A stretch of 64,000 nucleotides of DNA from an uncultured Flavobacteriales bacterium. Lineage in GTDB: Bacteria; Bacteroidota; Bacteroidia; Flavobacteriales_E; Vicingaceae. The stretch spans positions 17,230-81,229 of the forward strand of contig CAJQLW010000070.1 of the NCBI GenBank assembly GCA_905479325.1, read 5' to 3'. The stretch's first letter is position 1. The number at the start of each line of letters is the position of its first letter. A program made the translations under genes and the position numbers. The notes beneath the pieces are model-generated. The model worked only from the letters and a program-made list of their open reading frames with translations, searched no databases and was not told where the DNA came from. Shown here piece by piece: positions 25,993 through 35,591 of this stretch.

Positions 25993-26753
25993 TGAAGTCG
26001 AGCCCCCTCACTGTGATTACAGCTAGTTTCAATAGTCAAGAGACTATTGGGCGAACAATCGAATCCATTTTAAGCCAAGATCATCGGCCCTTGGAGTATA
26101 TTATCATAGATGGTGCTTCTACAGATAAAACTTGCGAGATAATTCAGGGGAGTGAGAAAAGGTTTGAAGAAAAGGGAATTCTATTTAAGTGGATTAGCGA
26201 GACTGATCATGGAATATACAGCGCCTGGAATAAAGGTGTTAAAAAGGCAAGTGGTGAATGGATATCATTTTTGGGTTCTGATGATATTTATACAGAGCAG
26301 AGTTTAGATGAGTACAATAAAGCCATAAATGATTTGAATTCAGTGGATTTTATAACTGCTAAAGCTAAGATAAAAAGCAAGGGAAAGTTGCTCAGAGATT
26401 TTGGAGAACCTTGGAGGTGGAGCATATTTAAGAAGGAGATGAAAATACTGCATGCAGGGGGCTTTTTAAACAAGAGTTATTTTCAGGAATATGGGTTGTT
26501 TGAGGAATCCTATAAAATTACTGGTTATTATGAGTTATTGCTTAGAAAAGGAGCAAACCTGAAGGTTGGTTTTATTGATAAATTTTTGGTTGAAATGGAA
26601 GATGGGGGAATCAGTAATTCTAATATAAGTGAGGCTTTTAGAGAAGCAACACATGCAAAAATTCATACAGCTAAAAGAAACAAGCTGTTAGCGAATCTAG
26701 AGCGAAACATTGTTTTAACGAAGATTCTAATTAAAAAAGCTCTTGCAAATTGA
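25992..26753 (+). CDS. GT2 family glycosyltransferase (WcaA-like)
   Basis: This 253-residue GT2 carries 'VITASFNSQETIGRTIES', 'YIIIDGASTDKT', the typical 'SETDHGIYSAWNKGV' and the metal site 'FLGSDDIY'. This pattern marks the subgroup often annotated as colanic-acid-type or PGL-type transferases. It adds a sugar to the repeat unit; the exact one is unknown. The next gene begins with a TTG that overlaps this stop (TTGA). Confidence 0.88.
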   Translation: MKSSPLTVITASFNSQETIGRTIESILSQDHRPLEYIIIDGASTDKTCEIIQGSEKRFEEKGILFKWISETDHGIYSAWNKGVKKASGEWISFLGSDDIYTEQSLDEYNKAINDLNSVDFITAKAKIKSKGKLLRDFGEPWRWSIFKKEMKILHAGGFLNKSYFQEYGLFEESYKITGYYELLLRKGANLKVGFIDKFLVEMEDGGISNSNISEAFREATHAKIHTAKRNKLLANLERNIVLTKILIKKALAN

Positions 26754-27946
26754 AGTTTTTGAAAGCACATTTATTTAAAGTTTTAGGTTACGTTTTTTTC
26801 CTATTCAACTCTATTGGGCTGCCGACGCCACTATTATACACAAATGTGATATCTATTCTAGGCATTAAGTCACACTTTACTAAGGAGGCACGTAAGGTTT
26901 TAGGAGTCTTCGTTCTGCTTTCTGCAATATACTTGACTATCCATTTCCTAACAGGAGTAGATGTAATAGAGTATGTTAAAAGTTTGGTGTTTATGTATTT
27001 AATGGTTTTTACAGCTCTAGTGTCTTTTAATTATATTAAGCAAGAGTCTCATCAACTAGAGCAACTTTTTGAGAATATTGCATACATTACGTTTACCTTA
27101 TTTGTGGTTTCAGGATTATTATATTTTACATCATTAAAGGATCTCATCTGGGTTAATCATGATTTTTCCATTCAGGGTAGTGTTCCTCGCTACAAGTTAT
27201 TAGCTTACGAACCTTCATATTTTGCGCTACTCATGTCTCCGGCATTTATTTTCTTTTTTCTAAAAACAATTTATGTTGATTTCAAGAAAAATATAGTTAA
27301 GATGTTGATGGTGTTGATACCATGTTTTTTCACGCTCTCTTTTGGCTTTTTTGGTGTTTTAGTTTTATCTACTGTACTTTTTTTACTTTTTGTTTTGTTC
27401 AAGCATCGAACTATTCACAGGGCTTTTTTATATCCCGCAATATTTTTGATTTTTGCCGGTGCTGCGTCACTTTCATTTGACAATGTTTTATCGAATAGAA
27501 TAGGTAAAGTTCTTTCAGGGGAGGACTCTTCTGTTAATGGGAGATTAACAGAGTCGTATTATTTAGCCAACAAAATGGTTCAAGAAGAGGATAAGTTTTT
27601 TGGAGTTGGACTTGGACAAATTGAAATTGTAGGAGAAAAGTACATTCGAGAATATTACAACTATCCAATAGAGGAGTGGCCTGTTGTTTCTCTTCCTAAT
27701 GCTACAGCTGAAACATTAGCAATGTACGGTTATCCCGGATTAGTTATTAGGTTCTCTTTAGTGATATTTCTGTTTTTTAAATTCAAAGTATACCGCAATT
27801 ATTTTAATCTATTATTTTTTCTATTTCTGTTTGTTTATCAACTTATGGGTAGTTTCTTTACGTCAACTGCTGAGCTAACCTTATGGATTATAGCGATCTT
27901 GCCTATTTTCAAAGAGTTCCAAATACAGTCGTCCCGAAATTTTTAA
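26750..27946 (+). CDS. O-antigen polymerase-like (Wzy-type) membrane protein
   Basis: This 398-residue protein has about ten membrane segments and one large periplasmic loop (about residues 255-315, 'GEDSSVNGRLTESYYLANKM...VGLGQIEIVGE'). That layout fits a Wzy polymerase or an O-antigen ligase. The start is TTG at 26750, overlapping the stop of the previous gene, as expected for coupled translation; no ATG is placed better. A second protein of the same general type lies at 29059, so one may polymerise and the other ligate. Confidence 0.75.
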   Translation: MKFLKAHLFKVLGYVFFLFNSIGLPTPLLYTNVISILGIKSHFTKEARKVLGVFVLLSAIYLTIHFLTGVDVIEYVKSLVFMYLMVFTALVSFNYIKQESHQLEQLFENIAYITFTLFVVSGLLYFTSLKDLIWVNHDFSIQGSVPRYKLLAYEPSYFALLMSPAFIFFFLKTIYVDFKKNIVKMLMVLIPCFFTLSFGFFGVLVLSTVLFLLFVLFKHRTIHRAFLYPAIFLIFAGAASLSFDNVLSNRIGKVLSGEDSSVNGRLTESYYLANKMVQEEDKFFGVGLGQIEIVGEKYIREYYNYPIEEWPVVSLPNATAETLAMYGYPGLVIRFSLVIFLFFKFKVYRNYFNLLFFLFLFVYQLMGSFFTSTAELTLWIIAILPIFKEFQIQSSRNF

Positions 27947-27956
27947 TTGATTTAAA

Positions 27957-29030
27957 ATGAAAGTTTTACTAATTAGCAGACCTACTCTGTTTTCGGCGCC
28001 CGGTGGGGATACTGTTCAAATAAGGGAGACTGCTAATGAGTTAATAAAGCTAGGAGTGGAAGCAGATATTTGTTTGGCAGATGAGGTAGTAAATTATGAC
28101 TCATACGACTTGCTCCACTTTTTTAATATTATAAGGCCAAACACAATATCAGGACACGTTAAAAAGTCAAATTTACCGTTTGTTATTTCTACCATTTTTG
28201 TTGATTATTCTGAAATTGAACGAAGTGAGAGAGGACTTCTATTTAGGTTTTTGGCTAAGGTATTTGGTCCTGACGGAACCGATTATTTTAAAACCATTGG
28301 GCGTTTAATTTTTAACAAAGAAAAAATTATTGATCGTTCTTATTTGTTTTACGGACATAGAAAAAGCGCGGAGAAGCTTTTGAATTCAGCGAGTAAACTA
28401 TTACCTAACTCTGATAATGAATTTAGAAGATTAAAAGAGCGATATAATTTTAGGAATACCTATACAAAGATTCCAAATGGTGTAACTAACGATTTTATAG
28501 ATCAAAAGTCTACTCATCAAAAAGGGATGGGTGTGGTTTGTGTTGGTAGAATTGAGTTTGTCAAAAATCAACTGAATTTAATTAAGGCGCTAAAAGGAAC
28601 AGGGATTCCATTGAAGATAATTGGCCAACCCGCACCAAATCACAAGGCATATTATGAACAATGCAAAAAAGAGGCGACAGATAATATTCAATTTCTAGGT
28701 CAGAAGAGTAAAGAAGAGATTATTCATGAGTTAGATCAAGCGAAAGTTCATGTGTTACCTAGTTGGTTTGAAACAACTGGACTGAGTTCCATAGAAGCTC
28801 TTGCCCGAAGATGCAACATTGTAATTACAAAAAAGGGAGATACTGAGGAGTATTTTGAAGATTTTGCTTTTTATTGTGACCCTCAAAGTCCTGATTCAAT
28901 TCGTGAAGCAATAGAGAGAGCATTAGAGGAGGACGTGAACCCTGAGTTAAATAAATTTATTCGACAAAATTTCACTTGGCAGAATGCCGCGCAGAAAACC
29001 CTGAAGGCGTATCAAAAAGTTTTGAGCTAA
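27957..29030 (+). CDS. GT4 family glycosyltransferase
   Basis: This 357-residue GT-B enzyme has the GT4 core: donor-domain start 'VCVGRIEFVKNQLNLIKAL', 'IQFLGQKSKEEI' and the nucleotide-sugar site 'VLPSWFETTGLSSIEALA' with its conserved Glu. The N-terminal domain (1-180) binds the acceptor. It transfers a hexose-type sugar with retention of configuration. It lies 10 bp after the Wzy-like gene. Confidence 0.88.
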   Translation: MKVLLISRPTLFSAPGGDTVQIRETANELIKLGVEADICLADEVVNYDSYDLLHFFNIIRPNTISGHVKKSNLPFVISTIFVDYSEIERSERGLLFRFLAKVFGPDGTDYFKTIGRLIFNKEKIIDRSYLFYGHRKSAEKLLNSASKLLPNSDNEFRRLKERYNFRNTYTKIPNGVTNDFIDQKSTHQKGMGVVCVGRIEFVKNQLNLIKALKGTGIPLKIIGQPAPNHKAYYEQCKKEATDNIQFLGQKSKEEIIHELDQAKVHVLPSWFETTGLSSIEALARRCNIVITKKGDTEEYFEDFAFYCDPQSPDSIREAIERALEEDVNPELNKFIRQNFTWQNAAQKTLKAYQKVLS

Positions 29031-29058
29031 ATTTGCAGCAATAAAAAGGCTTTAACTA

Positions 29059-30351
29059 TTGAAGAACATACTCGCATATTTAGATAAGGCAATTTATTTT
29101 TCCCTCATCTACATTACAATAACATTCCCCCTGTCTTTTAGGTATTCAAACGTAGGGCTGGTAGCGCTTGTTGTATTTTGGATTGTAAAAAAGGGTATAG
29201 CAAAAGAGGGGTTTCACCTTTCTTTTAGAAATAGAAATGAAAGGTTAGTGTTTTTTTCATACCTGCTGCTTTTCTTTTGGCAGGTAATCACTTTGTTTTA
29301 CACTGAAAACTTAGAAAGTGGAGTTAAAAATTTGGAAGGGAAACTGAGTTTATTGGTATTGCCAATAGTTATGTATGATCTTAAGTTAGACATAGAAAAA
29401 TGGTATAGCTTGGTTAAATTTTACATTTACTCACTCTCAGTTTGCACTCTTTTTCTTTTGGGTCAGTCTACTTACAACTACTTTTCAGAAGGATACTTTT
29501 TAACCTATCACGATTTCACACGTTCATTAGATTTTCATGCAGTATTCTATTCTTATTATATATTCTTATCTCTTCAGTTTGTTTTTATGCTTTACAGAAA
29601 AATGAATTTGAAGAAATTTGAAAAATGGATAATGGTAGCATCTGTTGTATTTTCTGTCGTTGCACTGATTATATCTGCTTCCAAAAATGTTATAGTAGTT
29701 AGCATTTTAAGTTTTGTTGTAGCCTTGAGCCTTAGAGTTTTTAAGCAAAAGTTAAAAGCAAAAGAAGTGTTAATTTCTATCTTGGTGGTAATTCTAAGTG
29801 GGTTGGCTATTAGTCAAATACCAAGCATTAAAAACAGATACTTAGAACTGGGTAAACTAGATGGAATAGAAAACTTAGATAAAATAAATTCAGGGATATT
29901 GCTAACTCACGAGGACAATGTCAAATTTAATGGCACTTCTTTACGAATTGTTTTTTGGAGTGTTGGTATAAAAAAATTACTATCTGAAAATAGGCTAATG
30001 ATAGGGCTAACTCCCGGTGATAGGCGAGCTATTATGAATGAAGAATTTTATGAAAATGGCCTTAACCCTGCATTTGAAAATTATAACTTGCACAATCAAT
30101 ATGTTCAAACCTTTGTTGAAATGGGTCTTATTGGGCTCCTTCTTTATGTGTTACTAAACTTCTTCTACTTCAAGTTGGCTATTTCAGATAAAAATTATCT
30201 CTTGTTAATTTTTATGATTGCTTTCACTATTTTTCAAATGACCGAATCAGTATTGGAAAGGAATAAGGGCATTGTATTCTTTATTTTTTTCATATTGTTT
30301 TTTCAAAAGTTGACACCCCAAATCAATGAAAATAGGAATATTAGGAACTAG
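29059..30351 (+). CDS. O-antigen ligase/polymerase-like membrane protein
   Basis: This 430-residue protein has about eleven membrane segments. A large periplasmic loop lies at about 265-350, containing 'GTSLRIVFWSVGIKKLL' and 'NLHNQYVQTFVEMGLIGLLL'. The His in the 'HNQYVQ' motif and the Arg of 'SLRIVFW' match the Wzy_C/WaaL ligase superfamily well, so this is the better candidate for a ligase than the gene at 26750. The start is TTG at 29059. The next gene begins 26 bp before this one stops. Confidence 0.78.
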   Translation: MKNILAYLDKAIYFSLIYITITFPLSFRYSNVGLVALVVFWIVKKGIAKEGFHLSFRNRNERLVFFSYLLLFFWQVITLFYTENLESGVKNLEGKLSLLVLPIVMYDLKLDIEKWYSLVKFYIYSLSVCTLFLLGQSTYNYFSEGYFLTYHDFTRSLDFHAVFYSYYIFLSLQFVFMLYRKMNLKKFEKWIMVASVVFSVVALIISASKNVIVVSILSFVVALSLRVFKQKLKAKEVLISILVVILSGLAISQIPSIKNRYLELGKLDGIENLDKINSGILLTHEDNVKFNGTSLRIVFWSVGIKKLLSENRLMIGLTPGDRRAIMNEEFYENGLNPAFENYNLHNQYVQTFVEMGLIGLLLYVLLNFFYFKLAISDKNYLLLIFMIAFTIFQMTESVLERNKGIVFFIFFILFFQKLTPQINENRNIRN

Positions 30352-31429
30352 AGGAATACCAAACCATTATGGAGGCTTTGAGCAGTTTGCAGAATACTTG
30401 TCAGTTGCTTTGGTTAAAAAGGGGCACCAAGTAGTGGTGTATAATTCTTCAGACCATCCTTATCAAAAAACAGAATGGAACGGAGTACAAATAAAGCATT
30501 GTAAAGATTGGGAAGGTAAAATTGGTACTTCAGGCCAATTTTTTTATGATTTAAATTGCATTCTTGACTCCAGGAAACAAAATTTCGACATTTTACTTCA
30601 ATTGGGATATACGAGTAGTTCTGTGTGGAAGAGCCTTCTGCCTAAGAAAGCAATAGTAGTTACCAATATGGACGGCTTAGAGTGGAAGCGATCAAAGTTT
30701 AGTGGTTCTGTGCAGCATTTTTTACGCAAGGCAGAAAAGTGGGCGGTACAAAGTTCCAATCACTTAGTGGCAGACTCGATTGGTATTCAGTCGTTTTTAA
30801 AAAAGAAATACAATGTAGACTCAACTTTTATAGCGTATGGATCTCATCTGTTTAATAATCCTGATGAGTTGATGTTAGAGAAGTACAAGCAAAAAAAATA
30901 CGCATACCACATGTTAATTGCTCGAATGGAGCCCGAAAATAATGTGGAAACTATTTTAGAAGGGATGAGCAAGTCAACTAGTAAAGAGCCCTTTTTAGTA
31001 ATCGGCAAAACGGAAAATGCGTTTGGTCAGCATTTGGTAGAAAAGTTTAAAAATGATTCGCGCATACGTTTTTTAGGAGGGATCTACAATCTGGACGACC
31101 TCAACAACTTAAGATATTTTTCAAGCTGTTATTTTCACGGTCACTCTGTTGGTGGTACAAACCCTTCATTATTAGAAGCTATGGCATCGTCTGCATTTAT
31201 TGTGGCTCATAAGAATGAATTTAATGGAGCAGTATTAGAGAATGATGCGTTTTATTTTACCACCTCTAACGAGGTGGAAGCTATTTTAAATCAACAAGTT
31301 TTACCTGAAAAAAGAGAACAATTTATTCAGGCAAATAGGAAGAAGATACAAGAATTTTATACCTGGGAAAACATCATTAATTCCTATGAAGACTTATTCC
31401 TTAAATTAGCGCAACAAAAGTCAGTTTAG
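30326..31429 (+). CDS. DUF1972-type GT4 glycosyltransferase
   Basis: This 367-residue GT-B enzyme begins with the DUF1972 signature 'ILGTRGIPNHYGGFEQFAE', which is found in rhamnosyl- and other transferases that act early on the lipid-linked sugar. The donor half contains 'MLIARMEPENNVETILEG', 'FLGGIYNLDDLNNL' and 'HSVGGTNPSLLEAMA'. Next to the initiating sugar transferase, it is a good candidate for adding the second sugar. It overlaps the previous gene by 26 bp and the next by 1 bp. Confidence 0.87.
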   Translation: MKIGILGTRGIPNHYGGFEQFAEYLSVALVKKGHQVVVYNSSDHPYQKTEWNGVQIKHCKDWEGKIGTSGQFFYDLNCILDSRKQNFDILLQLGYTSSSVWKSLLPKKAIVVTNMDGLEWKRSKFSGSVQHFLRKAEKWAVQSSNHLVADSIGIQSFLKKKYNVDSTFIAYGSHLFNNPDELMLEKYKQKKYAYHMLIARMEPENNVETILEGMSKSTSKEPFLVIGKTENAFGQHLVEKFKNDSRIRFLGGIYNLDDLNNLRYFSSCYFHGHSVGGTNPSLLEAMASSAFIVAHKNEFNGAVLENDAFYFTTSNEVEAILNQQVLPEKREQFIQANRKKIQEFYTWENIINSYEDLFLKLAQQKSV

Positions 31430-32808
31430 TGTACAAAAACCACGACTACCTTCTTTCATTGTATTACAGAATTGCTGACACAGTAGTTCTGAATATAGCA
31501 TTTGGCTTAGGCGTTTATTTGAGGTTCTATTCAGTTAGTAGCTTCGAATTTCAGTCTCAGCCCTCTTTTGACTTAATTAAGAGCAATTACATTGGTTTGT
31601 TGCTGTTTATTAATGTTTCTTGGTTTTTTATATCTAACTCTCAGAAAATATACAACCTACAACATTTTACAAGTAAAAATAGATACGTATTTGCGGTTGT
31701 TTCTGCAATCGTTTTGCAACTTCTTATTACAGTTGCGTTCAATGGGTTAATAAAAACCTTTTATTCTAGGATATTTTTACTGTATACGTACATTAGCTTT
31801 TCAGTATTCTTGTTTATTGGGCGGCGGCTTATTTCATTTGTATACCTGAAACGCTTAAAAAAGGCAAAAAGTCAAAATGCGATAGTGCTAATCGGCACAA
31901 AAGCTCAGTTGAGTGAAGTGAAGGAGTTTTTGGGAAATAATATTTCTACAGAAACTCAAAAACTAATTGAACTGGAACCCGCAGGAATTCAATTACAAGA
32001 GCTGCAAAAAATAAACAGTGTATCGCCTATTTCTGAACTATATGTTTCTTTATCAGGACATTATGAAAACGAAGTAGAGGAGTTGTCGTTGTTTTGCGAC
32101 AATCACTTTATTCGATTACGCCTAGTTTTTAATTGGAAAAAGGTTAGCTCACAAAATATTAACGTGGTCAACTTTAGTCAAACCAATATTCTAAAACTAT
32201 CGTTAACTCCGTTAGACGATCAATACAATGCTCTTCTCAAAAGAGGATTTGATTTAGTTTTTTCATTGTTAGTTACCGTTTTACTATTTAGCTGGTTATT
32301 CCCGATCATTGCCATTGCAGTTAAATTAAGTTCTCCAGGCCCTGTTTTCTTCAAACAAAAACGCTCAGGTATAAATAACAAAGGCTTTAACTGTTATAAG
32401 TTTAGGAGTATGAGGCAGAATTCCGAAGCAGACTCCAAGCAAGCCACTCAAAATGACCCTAGAATAACAAAGGTTGGGGCTTTTCTTCGCAAGACTTCAT
32501 TAGACGAACTACCGCAATTTATAAATGTTATTAAAGGCCAAATGAGTATTGTAGGTCCACGGCCACACATGCTAAAGCATACCGAGGAGTACAGTAACTT
32601 AGTTGGAAATTTTATGAACAGGCATGCCATTAAGCCCGGCATAACCGGACTAGCTCAAATCAAGGGTTTTAGAGGGGAAATTGATGATTTTGCTTTACTT
32701 CAAAATAGGGTTAGATTAGATCGTTTTTACGTAAACAACTGGACCTTGTTTTTTGATGTTAAGATTGTTTTTCTTACCATTTTTACAATGTTTAAAGACC
32801 ACAAATAG
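31429..32808 (+). CDS. Polyprenyl-phosphate sugar-1-phosphate transferase (WcaJ/WbaP-like)
   Basis: This membrane enzyme starts repeat-unit synthesis by moving a sugar-1-phosphate from a nucleotide sugar to undecaprenyl phosphate. It has 459 residues. Four N-terminal membrane segments (about 10-140) lead into a soluble CoA-binding-like region, then another membrane hairpin at about 275-300 and the catalytic domain with '[14 protein letters not shown]', '[12 protein letters not shown]', '[12 protein letters not shown]' and 'IVGPRPHM'. The start is GTG overlapping the previous stop. Its end overlaps dgkA by 17 bp, tail to tail. It is the last gene of the cluster. Confidence 0.93.
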   Translation: MYKNHDYLLSLYYRIADTVVLNIAFGLGVYLRFYSVSSFEFQSQPSFDLIKSNYIGLLLFINVSWFFISNSQKIYNLQHFTSKNRYVFAVVSAIVLQLLITVAFNGLIKTFYSRIFLLYTYISFSVFLFIGRRLISFVYLKRLKKAKSQNAIVLIGTKAQLSEVKEFLGNNISTETQKLIELEPAGIQLQELQKINSVSPISELYVSLSGHYENEVEELSLFCDNHFIRLRLVFNWKKVSSQNINVVNFSQTNILKLSLTPLDDQYNALLKRGFDLVFSLLVTVLLFSWLFPIIAIAVKLSSPGPVFFKQKRSGINNKGFNCYKFRSMRQNSEADSKQATQNDPRITKVGAFLRKTSLDELPQFINVIKGQMSIVGPRPHMLKHTEEYSNLVGNFMNRHAIKPGITGLAQIKGFRGEIDDFALLQNRVRLDRFYVNNWTLFFDVKIVFLTIFTMFKDHK

Positions 32809-33172
32809 CGATTAACTTTGGAGTAAAAATGATTCCTCCAACAAGTACGGCCAGAATACTAGCAATCAGAACTCCCGCTGAAGCATAATCCTTAACCTCT
32901 CCAATGGTCTTATCCCAATTGGGCTCTACTTTATCTGCTAACCGCTCAATAGCAGTGTTAAATAATTCACATAGCAAAACCAATGCAATTGCAATTGCTA
33001 CAGCTAACCATTCAAAAGTATTTATCTTTAAAAGCAGTCCCATTATAGTAGCAATTACCGCCGCAGCTACATGAATTCTAGAGTTGTGCTCCTCTTTTAA
33101 GAGTTTTCCTAACCCTCTAAATGCATGTGTAAAACTATATGCTCTGTCTTTGATAGAGAATTTTTTCTTCAT
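32792..33172 (-). CDS. dgkA: Diacylglycerol/undecaprenol kinase family protein
   Basis: This small membrane kinase phosphorylates undecaprenol or diacylglycerol, returning lipid carrier to the pool used by cell wall and polysaccharide synthesis. From the chosen start it has 126 residues with three membrane helices. Active-site segments are 'EEHNSRIHVAAA' and 'LLCELFNTAIERLADKV'. An upstream ATG (33196) would add eight hydrophobic residues, but the normal N-terminus 'Met-Lys-Lys-Lys-Phe-Ser' starts at 33172. It is convergent with the sugar transferase gene, an apt neighbour since both use the same lipid carrier. Confidence 0.88.
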   Translation of the reverse strand: MKKKFSIKDRAYSFTHAFRGLGKLLKEEHNSRIHVAAAVIATIMGLLLKINTFEWLAVAIAIALVLLCELFNTAIERLADKVEPNWDKTIGEVKDYASAGVLIASILAVLVGGIIFTPKLIAICGL

Positions 33173-33289
33173 AAGTACAAATAAACGCAGAAGCAATAAG
33201 AATCTTTTATGCAGAGGGCTCCTTTTCGTGTAATTTGGAAGTGAGGGAAGTAACAGAGATCAAATTGAGCTATTAAAAATGGTTTCAAC

Positions 33290-33319
33290 AAAAAAAGCCT
33301 TGCATTTCTGCAAGGCTTT
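33290..33319 (-). terminator. Terminator downstream of tRNA-Phe
   Basis: An 11-bp stem (AAAGCCTTGCA at 33294-33304 with TGCAAGGCTTT at 33309-33319) has a 4-nt loop and is followed on the minus strand by a run of T. It lies five bases past the tRNA 3' end. Confidence 0.88.
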
Positions 33320-33324
33320 CAAGG

Positions 33325-33397
33325 TGGTGCCAGCTGGAATCGAACCAGCGACACAAGGATTTTCAGTCCTTTGCTCTACCAACTGAGCTATGGCACC
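33325..33397 (-). tRNA. tRNA-Phe (anticodon GAA)
   Basis: A 73-nt cloverleaf reads on the minus strand: acceptor GGTGCCA pairs with TGGCACC, the D-arm is 'GCTCAGTTGGTAGAGC', the anticodon loop 'CTGAAAA' gives GAA, and the T-arm contains 'GGTTCGATTCC'. The discriminator is A; the CCA tail is not encoded (A then CCT). It has its own -7 box upstream and a strong terminator downstream. Confidence 0.97.
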
Positions 33398-33441
33398 CTC
33401 TCCGATGTTCAAAAACTGTCAACACAATTTTTATCGGGCGA

Positions 33442-33449
33442 CAAATGTA
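33442..33449 (-). promoter_or_regulatory. -7 promoter box of tRNA-Phe
   Basis: CAAATGTA on the plus strand reads TACATTTG on the coding strand, an exact TAnnTTTG match 45 bp upstream of the tRNA 5' end. Confidence 0.55.
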
Positions 33450-33512
33450 AAAATAAAAATCGTCGTAGAACAAAATTTATTTCAAAATATTTTATGGCTG
33501 TTAAACAATACA

Positions 33513-33520
33513 TACTTTTG
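33513..33520 (+). promoter_or_regulatory. -7 promoter box of coaX
   Basis: TACTTTTG matches TAnnTTTG exactly and ends 7 bp before the coaX ATG, which implies a very short or absent 5' leader. Confidence 0.6.
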
Positions 33521-33527
33521 ACCAATT

Positions 33528-34262
33528 ATGAATAGACGCTTAGCAATAGATATTGGTAACACTCGAACAAAGTTTGCCATTTTTGAAGAGCGTGAATTAT
33601 TGCATTCGCTTAGTTTAAAGAACGATGCTCTTGAACTAAATAATGAGATGATTAAGGAATTTGGGGTTACATCCATTATTATGTCCTCTGTAAATGCTGA
33701 AGCTGAATCGCAATTACAATTAGTGAATATTCACAAAAAGAAGTTGATGCTTCATTATACAACTCCACTGCCTTTTGTTATAGAATATGAAAGCCCTGAA
33801 ACTTTGGGTAAAGATCGAATTGCGGCAGTTGCTGGAGCATTTGCTCGCTTCCCTCAAAACAATGTTTTGGTGATTGATGCTGGTACTTGTGTTACTTATG
33901 ATTTTTTAACAGCTCAAGGGAAGTATTTAGGAGGGGCAATTTCTCCAGGTGTGCAACTCCGGCTTCAAGCCATGAATAGTCATACGAGTAAATTACCACT
34001 GTTGCACTGGGAAGGAGGAGATAAGCCTCAGAACATTGGAAGAACGACGATTACATCAATGCTTTCTGGAGTTGTTAATGGAATGCTTTCCGAAATTCAA
34101 GGCTTTATAAATGCCTACGAGAAGCAATATAATTCACTAAAAATCGTAATTACAGGAGGCGATGCCAATTTCTTTGTAAAAGAGTTAAAAAATGGCATCT
34201 TTGCAGACCCAAATTTGGTGCTAAAAGGCTTGAATGAAATACTTATTTACAATGGCGAATAA
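33528..34262 (+). CDS. coaX: Type III pantothenate kinase
   Basis: This enzyme phosphorylates pantothenate, the first step to coenzyme A. It has 244 residues and an ASKHA fold: 'DIGNTRTKFAIF' from residue 8 (phosphate 1), 'LVIDAGTCVTYDFL' (phosphate 2) and 'LGGAISPGVQLRLQAM', as in CoaX rather than CoaA. The outer-membrane-protein gene starts inside its last codons (11 bp overlap with the chosen start), so the two are translationally linked, an arrangement often seen in Bacteroidota. Confidence 0.95.
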   Translation: MNRRLAIDIGNTRTKFAIFEERELLHSLSLKNDALELNNEMIKEFGVTSIIMSSVNAEAESQLQLVNIHKKKLMLHYTTPLPFVIEYESPETLGKDRIAAVAGAFARFPQNNVLVIDAGTCVTYDFLTAQGKYLGGAISPGVQLRLQAMNSHTSKLPLLHWEGGDKPQNIGRTTITSMLSGVVNGMLSEIQGFINAYEKQYNSLKIVITGGDANFFVKELKNGIFADPNLVLKGLNEILIYNGE

Positions 34263-35580
34263 ACGCTTCGCTTTTACATTGATTTTCTTTTCGGTATTCG
34301 GCTTTTTGCAAGCGCAAAAGAATACGGATTCGCCCTATTCGAGGTATGGTATTGGAAACATAAATCCGGTTACCTTTAACGGTAATTTTGGTTTGGGAGG
34401 AGCAGGCATAGCTTGGCGTCCATTTCAATACAAACCCTTGGTTTATGATTCTTTGTCTAGAAGTAATGCCAACCTAAACGATAGAGGTTCAAACTTTATC
34501 AATGCTGTAAATCCGGCATCGTTTTCAAACATTAGTTTAACAACCTTTGAATTTTCAGCTATTTCTAGAAACGCTCAGTACATTTCTGGCGAACAAACTA
34601 GAACAGGAACTAATACTCAATTTAGCCACATGAGTTTAGCCTTGCCTCTTGGAGAAAAAGTTGGAATGGCTTTCGGTATTAAGCCTTATACTTTGGTTGG
34701 GTATGATTATGCAAATGCAGATACTGTGAACAATGAAGCTGCTTTCTCCAGTTATGAAGGTTCAGGTGGTGTTAACGAAATGTACATTGGGTTTGGATTT
34801 GAATTCTTAAAGAATTTTTCTTTTGGAATGAGTGGGAGTTATTATTTCGGTGAAATAATTGATAACAGGAGAGTAGTATATGAAAGTGCCGGCTCGGGAT
34901 TTTTTAATAGCCTAGACGAAAGAACTACACGGGTGAACAGTGTTGCTTACAAAGCAGGTTTACAGTATTTCCGACACTTAAATGATGATTATAGGATAGT
35001 GGCAGGTGTAACTTTATCTCCAAGAGATCAGTTAGGTGCAGAACAGACTCGATTACTTCGTAATTACTCTGGCTCACCGGGAACGGAGAATTTCTTAGAT
35101 ACCGCTCTATTTCAAGAGGCATCAAAAATGAATGTTGCAAACATGGCTGTTTTGGGTTTTGGTTTTGCTTTTGAAAAGAAAACACATTGGATGTTAACTG
35201 CAGATGTGCGATTAAATACTTGGGGCAACTCCGATCTAAGTTCAGATGTTGAACTTGCGAATGGTCAAACTATTCATGTTGGCTTTGATAAATATGTAAA
35301 TACAACGGGCTTTGGTTCATACTTTAGTAAAATTGGCTATCGTTCAGGATTAAGATATAATAGCTCATTGGTTAGAATAGATAATGAAGACATTTCTGAG
35401 TTTGGCATAAGTTTTGGATTAACCATACCGTTACGTAAAACCTTTTCCACTTTAAATATTGGTGCTGAAGTTGGACAAAGAGGTAAGGACGAAAACGGTT
35501 TAGTTCAAGAGAATTTTTTCAACCTACAGTTAGGTGTAACAATAAATGATAAATGGTTTATCAAAAGACAATACGATTAA
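34252..35580 (+). CDS. Outer-membrane beta-barrel protein (FadL-like)
   Basis: The start at 34252 gives a clean signal peptide (Met-Ala-Asn-Lys-Arg-Phe, hydrophobic core, cut after Leu-Gln-Ala). An upstream ATG at 34234 would spoil it. The mature protein begins 'DSPYSRYGIGNINPVTFNG', a hallmark of a Bacteroidota outer-membrane family, followed by strongly alternating beta strands to the C-terminus. It probably folds as a barrel with a FadL-like hydrophobic-uptake shape; the substrate is unknown. It lies in the coaX-lptC run of genes. Confidence 0.82.
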   Translation: MANKRFAFTLIFFSVFGFLQAQKNTDSPYSRYGIGNINPVTFNGNFGLGGAGIAWRPFQYKPLVYDSLSRSNANLNDRGSNFINAVNPASFSNISLTTFEFSAISRNAQYISGEQTRTGTNTQFSHMSLALPLGEKVGMAFGIKPYTLVGYDYANADTVNNEAAFSSYEGSGGVNEMYIGFGFEFLKNFSFGMSGSYYFGEIIDNRRVVYESAGSGFFNSLDERTTRVNSVAYKAGLQYFRHLNDDYRIVAGVTLSPRDQLGAEQTRLLRNYSGSPGTENFLDTALFQEASKMNVANMAVLGFGFAFEKKTHWMLTADVRLNTWGNSDLSSDVELANGQTIHVGFDKYVNTTGFGSYFSKIGYRSGLRYNSSLVRIDNEDISEFGISFGLTIPLRKTFSTLNIGAEVGQRGKDENGLVQENFFNLQLGVTINDKWFIKRQYD

Positions 35581-35591
35581 AAACAAAAAGC

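Noticed and set aside
18417..32808. A prophage or insertion element behind the glycan cluster
   Set aside because: No integrase, transposase or tRNA-linked direct repeats were found; the genes are all glycan functions. tRNA-Phe lies nearby but no repeat of its 3' end was seen across the cluster.
34925..35185. Minus-strand open frame inside the outer-membrane barrel gene
   Set aside because: The plus-strand gene has a signal peptide and a coherent barrel pattern; the antisense frame shows no protein-like features.
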